This document shows, piece after piece, positions 1 to 11,067 of a DNA stretch of 64,000 nucleotides; position 1 is the stretch's first letter; each line of letters starts with the position of its first letter. This stretch comes from Scolecobasidium constrictum UM 578. Its lineage: Eukaryota > Ascomycota > Dothideomycetes > Venturiales > Sympoventuriaceae. The notes under the pieces were generated by a model, which did no database searches, was not told the DNA's origin, and saw only the letters and a list, made by a program, of their open reading frames with translations. The stretch is from the NCBI GenBank assembly GCA_000611715.1, contig AZYM01000003.1, positions 1-64,000 on the forward strand, in the 5' to 3' direction. Position numbers and translations under genes: made by a program.

Positions 1-140
1 TATAATTTTAAGAAAGTAGACCTATATACTAACTTAGATAAATAGCTCGTATACTATAGATATTAGAAATACTCCCTACTATCTCTTAACATATATATAT
101 ATAAGATATATATAATTTACTTTAACTACTTACGTAAGCG
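1..140. repeat. AT-rich edge, possible RIP-degraded repeat
   Basis: The first 120 bases contain only 25 G or C (about 21%), with runs of TA dinucleotides and a (AT)n tract near 91-115. Composition changes to near 50% GC by about position 150. This is what the margin of an AT-rich, repeat-induced-point-mutation-affected block looks like in many filamentous ascomycetes. No transposon protein remnant or terminal repeat can be seen in this short piece, so its identity is inference. Confidence 0.45.
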
Positions 141-339
141 ATACTCCAGGCGATAAAGCGATGAGAATGGACTCAATAACCACGTGATCAACCCCCGCCA
201 CGGTGCACCACGTGCAATGACAAGCCTATCTCGAATTGCACTTCAGGTTCTCCTTTTCAAAAGGCCACGAACTACAATTTGGAAGTCAACAGCTCAATTT
301 GGCAGCTATAAATATTGATCGACAAATGCTTCCGCTCTC

Positions 340-3184
340 TCAAATGTTTTGCTCCTCCCACAGCGGCGCCTCGCGCACTTTCCGATCCCAAACAACTTTG
401 CCCTTCTCATCGAACCAGGCATGTTCATCTGTCGCCTCCAAGATACGTGATGTTGCTTCAATCTCACCACGACTGATGCCCATGTCATCGCGCGCAATCC
501 ACATCACCGGCTCTGGACTTGCAACGCATGGCTGGCAGTACACGTCGTACGAGTCTGGCTGAGGAGCAAGCTCATCAAAGCATGGTGCGAGCTCGATCAA
601 ATCGTCCATCTTCATCCATCCTGTTGACCTCTCCTTCAAGCCGGACGAATCGCTCTTCGCGCCATTCTCGGTGGCAGTTTTGTCGCTGCCGTCTTCCACA
701 TCTGCCACACCTTGGGATCGGCGAACATTGCGGTCACACTTGACGAGCAAATCAGCCGGCAGTTGCACGGTAAGACGACTGAGCGCAGCTCGCATCTTGA
801 TGTGATACAGGATGGTTCCAATCGTGAATACGATCATGAGAACGAGCGGGCCCACAGCCATACTGCTGTCGCCAATGCGAATTGCGAACAGACCGATCAA
901 GCAGAACTCCGCAAGATATACCCCAACCGTCAATTGCTGCAATGCTCGTGCATACGACATTCCTCTCGTGTCAACGTTGTTGCCGTACACGTAGAGGAAA
1001 TTGTGCCGATACACCAAGTATAGAAGACCAAGGCCAATCGTGGCGAACCCGAGCACAAGAGGTGCGATGCAAGAGTAGGAGATGGCGATGACACCCAGGT
1101 TGGTAAATTTGGGATACACAGATCCCCATCCGAGCCCAGCAAGCGACATGTACCGGTTATACATTTTGCGCGGCGTCTTGTCGGTGAATCGTGAAAGACC
1201 GTACGTCATGAGCAGGCCGACTGCGTTGAGGAGGAAGTTTGCGCTCATGGCAACACCATACAGCACAAAGTATGAGATGTAGAAGTTGGAAGCCTTGGGC
1301 AGATTTTGCGCCAGAAGATTTACAGCACTGGTGGGATTCGATACGATCTGGCTTGCGACAGATGCAGCTCCGGAGGTAAAGGTCGTGATGAGAAAGACCT
1401 GGATAACCTGGAAAGCAAAGTACCAGCTTTGCGTTTTCATCTCGACTTGCGAGAGTGTGACGAGTCCACCCTGCTTTGCCAGGACTGCACGACATAAGCT
1501 TATGATCATATTCTCCATGGAAGTGCTACGACTCACAGCGACAGATGATGGGCACGAGCACCATCAACAAGGCAAGGAATATAGTGGGGAACAGCCCAGT
1601 CACGGCTCCCAAAGCCCAGCTGGGGATGCTGTCGATCCATCCGAGGAAAGGAACTGCGAAAGTTGATCAGCCGGAACTAACACAAACTCACACCAATGCT
1701 CACCATTTTGTGTCAAATAATTGATGTTCGTCACGGCGCCAACAAAAGCAGTGGGTATACCCCAGAACAGGATCAGGACACATATGATGGCGGTAGCCAC
1801 CGTCATGCGGATTGAGGCCTGCGCGCTGCTCATGCCAAGATTCTTCCAAATGATCTCGCCTGGAAGAAGTCCAATCTGCTGTGCATTCATGGTCGTTGGA
1901 GCATGGTATGGAAGCGACGCGAAGGCAGCCTCGGCGTCTCCAAGCGTCTCGAACTCCACGATGGCAGCTGAAAGCCTTGGCTTCTTGCCTTCGCGATGAA
2001 GCTGCTGCTCTTTCTTGATCTGCGGCAAGATCTCTGCGAGATGTTGCCGTGCCCATTCGATTGTGTCGACCTTGCTCCCGATCACTGGCTTCAGCTTGAG
2101 CGTTGGTCGATCCTTCTGATGCATCCACGGATTGCCACCTCGTTCTGAGTCATGGTTGGAGGCATTCTTGTCCTTTCTTCGTCGCTTGATGGCTTTCGAA
2201 GAGAGCTCAATCTCGGCCTTCTCCAGCTTGTCAAATGCGTCATTGCGATCATCCACCATCTCCTGTAGCTCATCACAGTCTGTTGGAATCCACACGGTCT
2301 TTACACCACGGAACATCTCGCGCAGGGGGCCTTCCGATGCACTGACATCGCCAGGCACCGAGGTGAAGAGCACCGCTCTGGACGATATGCGGCTTGCATT
2401 CCATGTCGACAACAAGTAAGCTTGACGGACGCGAATGAAGTGCATGGTCTCGCGAGTGATCAGGAACATGACGAAACCTATTCAGAGTCAGCTCCATTGC
2501 ATCTCCGTTACTGGTAAGACTTACCCAAGAACAGCCATGCCACAAAAGTATGCGCATAGTACCGGACTGGGTTCGAGACGTTGGAGAAGCTGAGCGTATC
2601 TAATTGCTGCTCTCCACCACCGCCAGTCGCATTGACCGGGAACAAGATTGGCCATGTGATGCAACATCCCACGAAACAAATAACGGTAAGCATGCGAAAG
2701 AACCGAAGATACAGGTACCCGTCGAGCGACCCATGGCTCAACACGTAGCTGTCATTGAGCTCCCTGAACTTGCTAATCCAGCCAGTCTTCTGAGGTGCCG
2801 CTGGCGTCTTCTCGCTGTTCGACACGTTAGTACAAGACTGTCTCTCCATGCAGACTTGACTTACCTTTCGTCCAATGCCTCGTGATAAGTTCGTGGCGCG
2901 TAGAGTCTTCGCAGTCTATTTCGCAAGAACAAGAAGCATGTGACGAGGAGAAGAGCAACGAGAAGTGTTGCACAGATGGTCCAAATGATCGAGCTCAATG
3001 AATTACTTCCATTGCGGTGGCTTCCCGAGTTCGACGCAGAGCTCGAGGACGGGATTGACTACACACATCGTCAGCAGAGAAAAAGATGGCTTGGTGGAAT
3101 AGCTGACCTGACGAGCAACCAATGTTCTATCTGGCATCTTGCTCTTTGGAATGGTGTATTTGCTGCTCCATCTCCTGGAGACAT
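340..3184 (-). CDS. CSC1/OSCA (DUF221) calcium-permeable channel-like membrane protein
   Basis: Six exons can be joined: 3184-3113 (uncertain), 3058-2865, 2814-2525, 2477-1704, 1653-1537 and 1484-340, giving about 863 residues, normal for fungal CSC1/RSN1 proteins. The second exon gives an N-terminal membrane helix followed by an RRLYAPRTY stretch. The third gives the next two helices. The fourth gives the long cytosolic domain (with an EFE-containing segment near its end) and the return to the membrane. The last exon carries the multi-helix 7TM block (YFAFQVIQVFL, then SYSCIAPLVLGF and YVYGNNVDTRG) and a hydrophilic tail. The family forms osmo- or mechanosensitive cation channels in plasma membrane or vesicles; the exact role here is inferred. 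The exon-1 donor (GTCAGG at 3112) is weak, so the start is the least certain part. The 3' end lies close to the AT-rich edge. Confidence 0.85.
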
Positions 3185-3740
3185 GTTGGGGATTCCTTTT
3201 GTATCATAATAGAAATTGGTTGCATGGACGTCATGGTCACGGATTGTTCTCGTAGTCTATGCAGCGGGCAGAACACTGGACTGTACTAATGGCAGTGGCT
3301 ACAATCTTGGCGGATGTTGATCGAGATCGGGGAATTCTTTGCCATTGGACAATTTCTTTGCGCCAATGCAAATGCTCGTTGCCCATATTCGCGGAGAGCA
3401 AAGCCGTTCATAAGCCTTGACAATTAGCTTGTGTTGATGGCATTCCGGAATCCCGGTCGCGTGTGAACGCGGCAAGACTCCGGCGCTTTTGAGCTTGATC
3501 GGACATGTCTCCTGGCACCCAGACTTGCATCATCTTTTCGTCATCCCTATCGCATTCATGAAGTTAGAGCTTTTCTATTGTTCTTGAACAGTTTTGTTGA
3601 CTACAGTAGCCTTCAGATATCGGTACGATTGTGCGGCGTTTCTTGCTCACGATTCGATGAACTCTGGCAATCCGGAAGACACGAGAATTTCTGACCGTAA
3701 ACGTCTCCAGAGCAATCTACCTACGCATCTCTGTGCAAGC
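3185..3740. other. intergenic region
   Basis: This lies between the 5' end of the channel gene and the 3' end of the anion transporter, both on the minus strand, so it should hold the channel promoter and the transporter terminator. No supported coding sequence or RNA gene is visible. Confidence 0.5.
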
Positions 3741-5283
3741 TCACAGGATGTACTTGTAGTCTGGATGAGCATCTCCCGTCTTGCCGTTGTTTATCCACTG
3801 CTCACGCTCTTCCGGTGTCAAGTCCGCCTTAATCTGATTCTTCCGCCGCTTGTACACATACATGCAGGGAATGATGCAAGCACAGAGGACTGCAACACCA
3901 AGCGATGTTGCTTCGCCTTCAAGATACCGTCCCTCGCTTGTCCTGTTCTTGAAGATCTGGCCGATGATGAGACCGGCACTATTGCCGACTGTCATGTTGA
4001 CACCGATGGCCGTCGCACGTTTGTAATAGCCAGCATGGCTGTTCAACATCCAAACATAGTTACCTCCGAGCATGATCTATGACATTGCATCAGCTTCTGT
4101 TCCGTTGAGACCTTGAATTACTCACGTAGATCCCAGGGACGATCAGGAAGCATGCAAAGTAATGTATTCCTCGCAGACTCATCGGTACACCGCAAAGCAT
4201 GGCATAGCCAACCGCAACCACAAGTGCTGCTGGGACCATGAAGATTGCTCGCTTCTCCACCTTATCCGACCACATTGACACTGCAATGAAAACCACCACG
4301 CCAAAGAAGAAGATGGGCACGATGAGCAGCTGTGTGTAGACTGCATCGAAGCCGAACGATCGCACCAGGGATGGCATAAACGTGGAAACGCCAAAGGACA
4401 GAATGTCTCCGAGGAATTGCACCATGGCACTCATCCATAACTTCTTGTCCTTGAACGCCTTGTACACCTCTGCTTTGTCGAATGATTCGTTCAAGCGCAT
4501 GTACCGATCGTGCTTGATGGCTCGGAGTCGCATGAGTTCCTTGTCCTCCTCGTTCAGGAATTTTGCATTCTCATAACTGTCGGGCATCCCAATCCACAAC
4601 AGAAACGCAATGCCGACGCTGAGGGCGCCCTCCACGATGTACAGCCAACGCCAGCCAGCGATGCCATGAGCCCCATCGAGCTTCAGAAGCGCATATGCGA
4701 ACAAGCCACCGAGACCCCCTGACAGACCCACAGAGATGTACAGATATGCGAATCGCCGAGCTTGTTCCTTGGGCGTGTAGAATGTCGTCAATGTGATGGC
4801 TAGTGCGGGATACATCCCCGCCTCGAACAAGCCGATGAGAAGACGCGATGCGTAGAACTGAGGCACAGTCTTCATGAACCCGGTACCCAACGTGGTCAAA
4901 CTCCATCCGAGCATGAACAGTGGGAGTAAACGACTTGGTCTGATCTTCTTGACAAGGAGTGATCCAGGAAGCTCGAACGGTACATAGGTGACATAAAAGA
5001 ACATGACAGCATTCGCAAGCTCCTGACTGCTCATGTTGAGGTCCTCGGGCATTCCGGCGATGGCAGCATTGCCAATGTTGCTCCGGTCCAGATATGCTGA
5101 CAAGAATGATAGGGTCAACAGCGAGGTCATGAAGATATCGCACTTGTGCAATACCTTCTTCTCCTTCACTGGGTCAATGAAGATATCTTCATCGTCGACC
5201 ACCACCTTCACCTCACTGGAAACATCAGCTTTGCTGTCATTGGAGATGTCTGCGGACGTGATGTTCTTCTCAAGATCGCTCAT
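3741..5283 (-). CDS. MFS transporter, anion:cation symporter (Dal5/TNA1-like) family
   Basis: Two exons, 5283-4126 and 4076-3741, are separated by a 49-nt GTGAGT...ATAG intron and encode 497 residues. A hydrophilic N-terminus of about 50 residues precedes twelve predicted membrane segments. The first segment contains the SAYLDRSNIGNA motif typical of this family, and the second half ends in a basic PCMYVYKRRKNQIKAD tail. The family imports organic anions such as allantoate, nicotinate, pantothenate or related carboxylates by proton symport at the plasma membrane; the substrate cannot be read from sequence. It is transcribed away from the MmgE/PrpD gene across a 491-bp shared upstream region, which suggests co-regulation. 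Start choice is the first ATG of the long open frame. Confidence 0.9.
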
Positions 5284-5774
5284 GACTGGTGTTGATCGTT
5301 CGCAAATCGTATGGCTCGAGGAGCTCTTTCCACCGTGGACACGTTGGCATTGATATACTATCTATCCTGTTTCCCCATGATCAGGAACCATCCCCGCATA
5401 ACGGACTCGGATACTTACATGCGATCATTTGCGATAAGTGTTCGCGCTAGCCAGCATGTTGTGCAGTGTCGATCATGATCGGATTCTAGATCCCGACAAA
5501 CCAAGCTATCATAATATGAACTCTATGCCAACAGAAAGGCGTTGCAAGCAGGTTGCGAGTCCATGGTGAGTAATTCGCTTTGACCAGGTGACCTTGTCGG
5601 CTCGAAGCTCCGCTCACACATCGGTGCGCATCAAGCGAGGCGCAAGATCAGCGTCAAGCTTATCGCTTTGAGGCTTTGAGCGAATAGGTCTCTGCAACCG
5701 AGAAGCTGCAGGACAATCATCCGACAGCAGCGCATGCAAACATCAATCAGGCTCGACGACTAGCTTTAGCAGCC
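5284..5774. promoter_or_regulatory. shared divergent promoter region (transporter / MmgE-PrpD)
   Basis: These 491 bp separate two divergently transcribed genes and contain no supported open frame. Both 5' ends face it, so it must carry both promoters. No motif could be assigned confidently to a named regulator. Confidence 0.55.
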
Positions 5775-7202
5775 ATGAGTCTACACAGCGAAACATCACT
5801 ATTGTCGGAGCGCTTTGCCAGCCATGCATTGAGCACACGATACGAAGACCTCAGTGAAGATGCAATTCAGCAGGCAAAGGTGTTCATCCTAGACACGATT
5901 GGCGTGGGCATCTCCGGGTCTTCGGCGTTTGGTGCAGACAAGTTGTTGCAGGTGACTTCATCCAACGTCGGCGCATCCGAGGCTACAGTTTGGGGTACAG
6001 GAGTGAAGACATCTGCAGCAACAGCTGCGCTTGTGAATGGATACCAGATACACTGCCAGGAATATGACTGCGTGCACGAGGGAGCGGTGCTGCACCCCAT
6101 GGCCACGACCTTGCCGGCGGCTTTGGCGTTCGCGGAGTCAAAGGGTGGTGTGAACGGCAAAGACTTGATCACAGCCGTTGCTATTGGTGTCAACATATCG
6201 GCTGGTCTGGGTATTGCTTCGCGGTCTGGCCTAACATTCTTTCGTCCTGCAACAGCCGGCGGATTCGGTGCCACATGCGCAGTTGGAAGATTGATGGGTT
6301 TGTCGCACGAGCAACTTGTGCAAGCACTTGGGCTGCAGTATGCACAAACGAGTGGAACACTCCAGCCTCACGTGGAAGGCAGCACGTCTCTCCCCATGCA
6401 AGTCGGAGTCAACACTCGTGCTGCGATCCTTTCTTGCGAGTTGGCAAGAGCTGGCTTCCCGGGTCCACGCGACGTATTCGAAGGACCATATGGATACTTC
6501 AGGCTCTTCGAAGCTCCAAATAAATGGGACTTGACGGACACCGAGCAGTGTCTAGCTGGAAAGCGATGGCTCATCAGTGAGCTAAGTCACAAGCCATACC
6601 CAGCCGGAAGAGCAACGCATGCGGGAGTCGAAGGACTGCAGCTCCTCCGCAGAAACACCGATGGCTCAAATCTCCATCCCGACGATGTCAAAACCGTGGT
6701 GATCACCGGACCGCCAGTGACCGCAAGACTTTGCGCTAGACCCGACTTGCCCAACCCGTCCCCTAACTATGCACGTCTTTGCATGCCGTATGTGGGTGCC
6801 AAAATCCTGTTGAATGGCTTTGTTGACCTTGCGCACTATCGTGGTGCTGAGTTGACGGACAAAGCCACTCATGAGCTCGCACAACGTGTCAAAATGGTGT
6901 CGGATGGCCGAGATGATCCGAATGCGCTCGTTCCGATCAGTGTGGAACTTGAGACTCGGCAAGGCGAGAAGAGGAGATGGAATTGTGAGCAAATGCTAGC
7001 AAGTCCTTCAAGACGGTTGACGAGAGATCAGCATCTGACCAAGTTCCGTCGATGCTGGGAATTTGCGGCACAGGAACTTTCGGATGAGGCTCGAGACAAG
7101 TTGATCAAGACTGTCGATAATCTGGAGCATGTTTTGGACGTCCGTCTGCTGTGCTCTCTGGTCCTCGCAAGCAAGACTGCGAGTTTTGTGTCCAAGCTGT
7201 AG
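5775..7202 (+). CDS. MmgE/PrpD family protein (2-methylcitrate dehydratase / aconitate-decarboxylase fold)
   Basis: Single exon of 475 residues, a usual length for the family. The N-terminal helical half contains ILDTIGVGISG and, near residues 96-107, the EYDCVHEGAVLHP segment with the acidic and histidine residues that line the active site in PrpD and IRG1-type proteins. The later segments SHKPYPAGRATHAG and RLCMPYVGA also fit the fold. Family members act on tricarboxylates (2-methylcitrate dehydration, cis-aconitate decarboxylation) or are uncharacterised. This one is not close enough to any named enzyme to assign a reaction by eye. It is divergent from an organic-anion transporter and is followed 208 bp later by a GST-like gene on the same strand, which fits a small carboxylate-processing group. 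The C-terminal ~20 residues are unusually hydrophobic. Confidence 0.85.
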   Translation: MSLHSETSLLSERFASHALSTRYEDLSEDAIQQAKVFILDTIGVGISGSSAFGADKLLQVTSSNVGASEATVWGTGVKTSAATAALVNGYQIHCQEYDCVHEGAVLHPMATTLPAALAFAESKGGVNGKDLITAVAIGVNISAGLGIASRSGLTFFRPATAGGFGATCAVGRLMGLSHEQLVQALGLQYAQTSGTLQPHVEGSTSLPMQVGVNTRAAILSCELARAGFPGPRDVFEGPYGYFRLFEAPNKWDLTDTEQCLAGKRWLISELSHKPYPAGRATHAGVEGLQLLRRNTDGSNLHPDDVKTVVITGPPVTARLCARPDLPNPSPNYARLCMPYVGAKILLNGFVDLAHYRGAELTDKATHELAQRVKMVSDGRDDPNALVPISVELETRQGEKRRWNCEQMLASPSRRLTRDQHLTKFRRCWEFAAQELSDEARDKLIKTVDNLEHVLDVRLLCSLVLASKTASFVSKL

Positions 7203-7410
7203 AACGCCGACGTCGGAAATTGGGGCATGTAATGCATCAAGCTCGCACTCCTCGCTACAAATGGATCGCAATCGTTCTGATATTGATCTTCCATTCATGT
7301 CTTACGTCAGCTTCCGATGAGTCGGTCCGTTGGATCCCGCAAGACAATGGCTACATAAGCCTCGAGGCGCATGTCACACTTCAGACGACGAGCGCATCAA
7401 AAGCACAGCA

Positions 7411-8251
7411 ATGGATAGTCCGAAAGTCGTATTGTATGACGTTGCGTCGAAGCATGGCGTCTGCAACAGCCCGAACACCTGGAAAAGTATTTGCCACCCC
7501 ACTAACACAGCAGCTCTGCCTGACTGACTCTGGCACGTAGCAAGACTACTGTTGAATTACAAGAAAATACCGTACGAGACCGAGTTCCTGGAGTATCCCG
7601 ATATAGCTGCACGATTGAGAGCCCTGTACGATCTCAGCATGTCGTGCGAGGCTTCGCTGATCTGGCCGTAGTAATATCGAACCCTTCCCGGATGGCGCCT
7701 CGTATACAGCGTACACATTGCCCGCTGTGACAATCAAAGATGCAAGCTCGGGCACCGCGATGCACAACATGGATTCGCTGCCCATCGCACGAGCGCTTGA
7801 GGACTTGATTCCAGAACCAACTCTGTTTGTCGAGGACCCGGCGAGTGCAGATGCTGAGAGCAAGATGATGCAACTCCTATTTGCTTCGTTCGCCGCTTAT
7901 ATGCCCAAGATTCCGAACATCCTGAATACCAGGAGCGCAGAATATTATCACCGCGAGCGCTCGGCGCTGTTCGGCACCAGTCTTGCCGACATAGAGAAGG
8001 CCAAGGGCGCAACTGCGTACGATGACTCGCAAGCACAACTCCAAGCATTCAAAGACATGTTTGTGCAAGATCCCAGTGGCCCGTTCATCAGAGGGAAGCA
8101 GGTGTCCTATGCGGATTTTGTCTTTGTGGCCTGGCTTTTGGCCTTGCAGCAATTTGACGACGCCGTGTTCAAAAAGTTCATCGGTTTTCATGAGAGCTTC
8201 CAGAAAGTTTTCGATGCTTGCGCGGAATGGGCGGAGCGGAGATCCTATTGA
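7411..8251 (+). CDS. glutathione S-transferase-like protein
   Basis: Three exons, 7411-7486, 7541-7625 and 7672-8251, joined by GTATTT...GTAG (54 nt) and GTACGA...GTAG (46 nt) introns, encode 246 residues. The thioredoxin-like N-terminal half reads SPNTWKTRLLLNYK followed by YETEFLEYPDI and a MHNMDSLPIARAL stretch, as in fungal GSTs whose active-site position is Ser/Asn-rich. The all-helical C-terminal half ends with the YADFVFVAWLLAL helix. The exact substrate is unknown; such proteins detoxify electrophiles or act in secondary-metabolite tailoring. Neither short first exon looks coding on its own, so a single-frame view shows only the last exon. Confidence 0.85.
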
Positions 8252-9201
8252 ACGATCGTTGGATGCAGATGCCCTGCTGTTTCTTATATAACACGCAGGT
8301 CCAGGTGTTTCATGCCATGGTACACAGTCCATTGCATCAAACAAGTGATGGTGCCCACAGGGACAGTTTCATGATGGTCTCCAGCGTTGAAGCTCCTGGT
8401 AAACCAGGCATGAGTGCAGTCAGAGCACGAGGTCTAACGGAGCTTGCATTCAGTGTAGGAAGGGTGTGTACTGGTAACAATGCTCACAGAAGCGTAAGAT
8501 GCACAATCAGGATGCGATCGTTGACAGACTAGGCTGGTGCTGGCGCCAGTGGAATCTGCCTTCCAGCAATGCGCCAACTAGGGAACATCCCCGACTTGCG
8601 ATCAAACGAACCAGTGCGAGAGCTGTGATGAGATGTATGCACGCGAATGCAGTAGGAAAAATTCTGACAACAGTCGGAGGGTCACACGGGCCGTGATCGA
8701 CACGTTCATTTGCCGTTTCTGCCTCCTCCGACATCGCTCCGGAGCCGCAAAGCTCAACACCATCCTCTTCCCGCTCCAACAATCGTTCACGACTCGCCAA
8801 TCATGCATCTCGGGTCTAGCCGTTATCATATCAACTGATCATATCATATCAATCAGATCAGTCCAGACCCAGCAGCAATGACTCCACCCTCCCTGCATCG
8901 TGTGTGGGCCAAGTCGCTTCTTCGCAATTGCTTGTACGTCAAAGACCCACTCACAAGGCATCTGAATGGCCAGAGAGCGCCCCAAAGCTTCATGTGGCGT
9001 GCTTGTTCCCACGCGAAGACTTTCCTGGACCCCTTGGCGGGTCCTGGTTCATGACGCTGCACCCTAGCAGGTCGGGTCACGACGATGGGCCGACTGAAGG
9101 AGCAGGAAAATTCTGCTTGCGATCGAGTGGTCAAATACCGTGCATAGCCCTCGGAGTCGTGCCAGGTAGCTTTCCCTCCTGTTCAGGCATAGACGTTCAG
9201 G
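8252..9201. other. intergenic region upstream of siderophore transporter
   Basis: No supported gene. A 55-codon open frame starts at 8878 and would be an upstream ORF if the transcript begins before it, but nothing else supports it. Repeated ATCATATCA-like units lie at 8825-8860. Confidence 0.45.
8823..8831 (-). promoter_or_regulatory. GATA-type site, possible iron-regulator (SreA-like) element
   Basis: TTATCATAT on the plus strand differs at one position from TTATC[AT]GAT, the reverse complement of the fungal iron-responsive GATA factor consensus. It contains one perfect HGATAA core and lies 371 bp upstream of the siderophore transporter start, beside further TGATAT and ATCAGAT sequences. 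This is inference from a short motif only. Confidence 0.25.
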
Positions 9202-11067
9202 ATGCCTTCCTTCACAAATCCTCTATCGTCCAAAAAGGACGCTGACGAAACAGTCACTCAGGCACGTGCAGAACCAGAGATCGCGCCCGTAATTTCTACA
9301 GCCGAAGAAGAACCGGAGAAGTATGTTCCAGATAGTGAAGCTCAAGATGGTGTCAAGAAAGTCGAAGCCATCACCTTGAGCTGGACCAGAACAGAGCTTA
9401 TTATCGCTTATGCCTCGTAAGTGTTCCATGCCATCGTTTCATGAGATTGACGAGATCTAATCACCAAACAGCTTCTTCCTGTTGTACTTTGTCAATGCGT
9501 TCCAAGCATCCATCACCGGGAACTTGACTGCATACGTGTTGAGTGGCTTCGAATCGCACTCTCTGATTCCAGTCATCTACATCGTCAGCAATGTCATGTC
9601 TGCGGCAACCTACTTTCCAGTCGCGAAGATTCTCGATGTTTGGGGTCGTCCTCAAGGCTTCTTCATCATGGCGGCCCTTGCAACGCTCGGCTTGATCCTC
9701 ATGGCGACCACGAGCAATGTCCAGACTTTCGCAGCTGCGCAAGTGTTCTACTCCATCGGCTTCAGTGGCATGATCTTCACCGTCGATGTCATGACCGCCG
9801 ACTCTTCGAAGCTTCGACATCGTGGTCTAGCCTTCGCCTTTACCTCGTCGCCGTATATCATCACAGCTCTGGCCGGTCCAAAGGCAGCTGAAGGCTTCTA
9901 TGAGAATATCTCATGGCGATGGGCATTTGGCACATTCACCATTATTCTTCCTGTTGTTGCGACACCACTCTTCCTGCTTCTTCTACGAAATGAGCGGAAG
10001 GCGAAGAAGAATGGTCTTCTGGTCAGGGAAGCCAGTGGCAGGACTCTGCCGCAAAGCATCTGGCACTACTTCATTGAATTTGATGGTCAGTCTTTCACAT
10101 GCGTTCACCTCTGCAGCTCTCACACTAACGACTTGCAGGTGCCGGCGTTTTCCTCCTGGCCGCAGGCCTTGTCATCTTCTTGTTGCCATTCTCGCTCGCA
10201 GACTCGACCGCAGAAAGCTGGCGAAGAGCTTCCACGGTATCCATGCTTGTGATCGGCTTTTTGACCCTCGTCGCATTCGTGCTGTACGAGAAGTTCTTCG
10301 CTCCAAAGCCCTTCATCCCATACCGGCTGTTGCTATCGCGCACCATCCTCGGAACCTGCATCTTGGACGCCACATATCAGGTTGCATACTACTGCTGGGG
10401 ATCGTACTTCTCGTCGTATCTCCAGGTTGTCAACAACTTGACCATTACTCAAGCTGGTTGGGTCACTGGTATCTTTGACATGATTGCTGGGCTGTGGCTC
10501 ATCTTCGTCGGCTACTTGATGATGCGGACAGGCCGCTTCAAGTGGCTGTTGCTCAGTGCTGTGCCTTTGTACACACTCGGTGTTGGTCTTCTCATCTACT
10601 TCCGCCGGCCTCACACAAACATTGGCTACATCATCATGTGCCAGATCTTTTTGGCTTTCTCCGGCTCCACGATGATTCTCGGCATGCAGGTGGCCGTCAT
10701 GTCTGTCGCTGAGCATGGTGACATTGCTGCAGTCCTTGCAATCCTTGGTCTGTTTGGCTACGTTGGTGGTGCAATTGGCAACTCCATCTCTGGTGCCATC
10801 TGGACCAACACGCTCCCCGTTGAGCTTCAGAAGACATTGCCAGAGTCATGCGCCGCCGACTGGGAGACGATCTACAATGATCTCACCGTCCAGCTCAGCT
10901 ACCCAATGGACGATCCTTGCCGCGAGGCAATCATCCAGAGCTATGGTGTCGCTCAAAAGCGCATGCTCATCGCAGGAACGGCCATCATGGCCGTCGCCAT
11001 CGTCTGCGTGTTCCTGATCAAGAACATCAAGATCGATCGCCAGCAGATGAAGGGTGTCTTGTTCTAG
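9202..11067 (+). CDS. siderophore-iron MFS transporter (SIT/ARN family)
   Basis: Three exons, 9202-9416, 9472-10085 and 10139-11067, joined by 55-nt and 53-nt GT-AG introns, encode 585 residues. A hydrophilic N-terminus of about 60 residues precedes about fourteen membrane segments, the usual SIT topology. Typical SIT stretches are present: NAFQASITGNLTAYV in helix 1, TYFPVAKILDVWGRPQGF, and the large loop before the last helix with two cysteines (ESCAADW and DDPCREA) that is characteristic of ARN/MirB-type carriers. The family imports ferric-siderophore complexes at the plasma membrane. No siderophore synthetase is visible nearby, so xenosiderophore uptake or a distant partner is likely. Iron regulation is suggested only by a weak upstream GATA-type motif. 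Confidence 0.9.
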
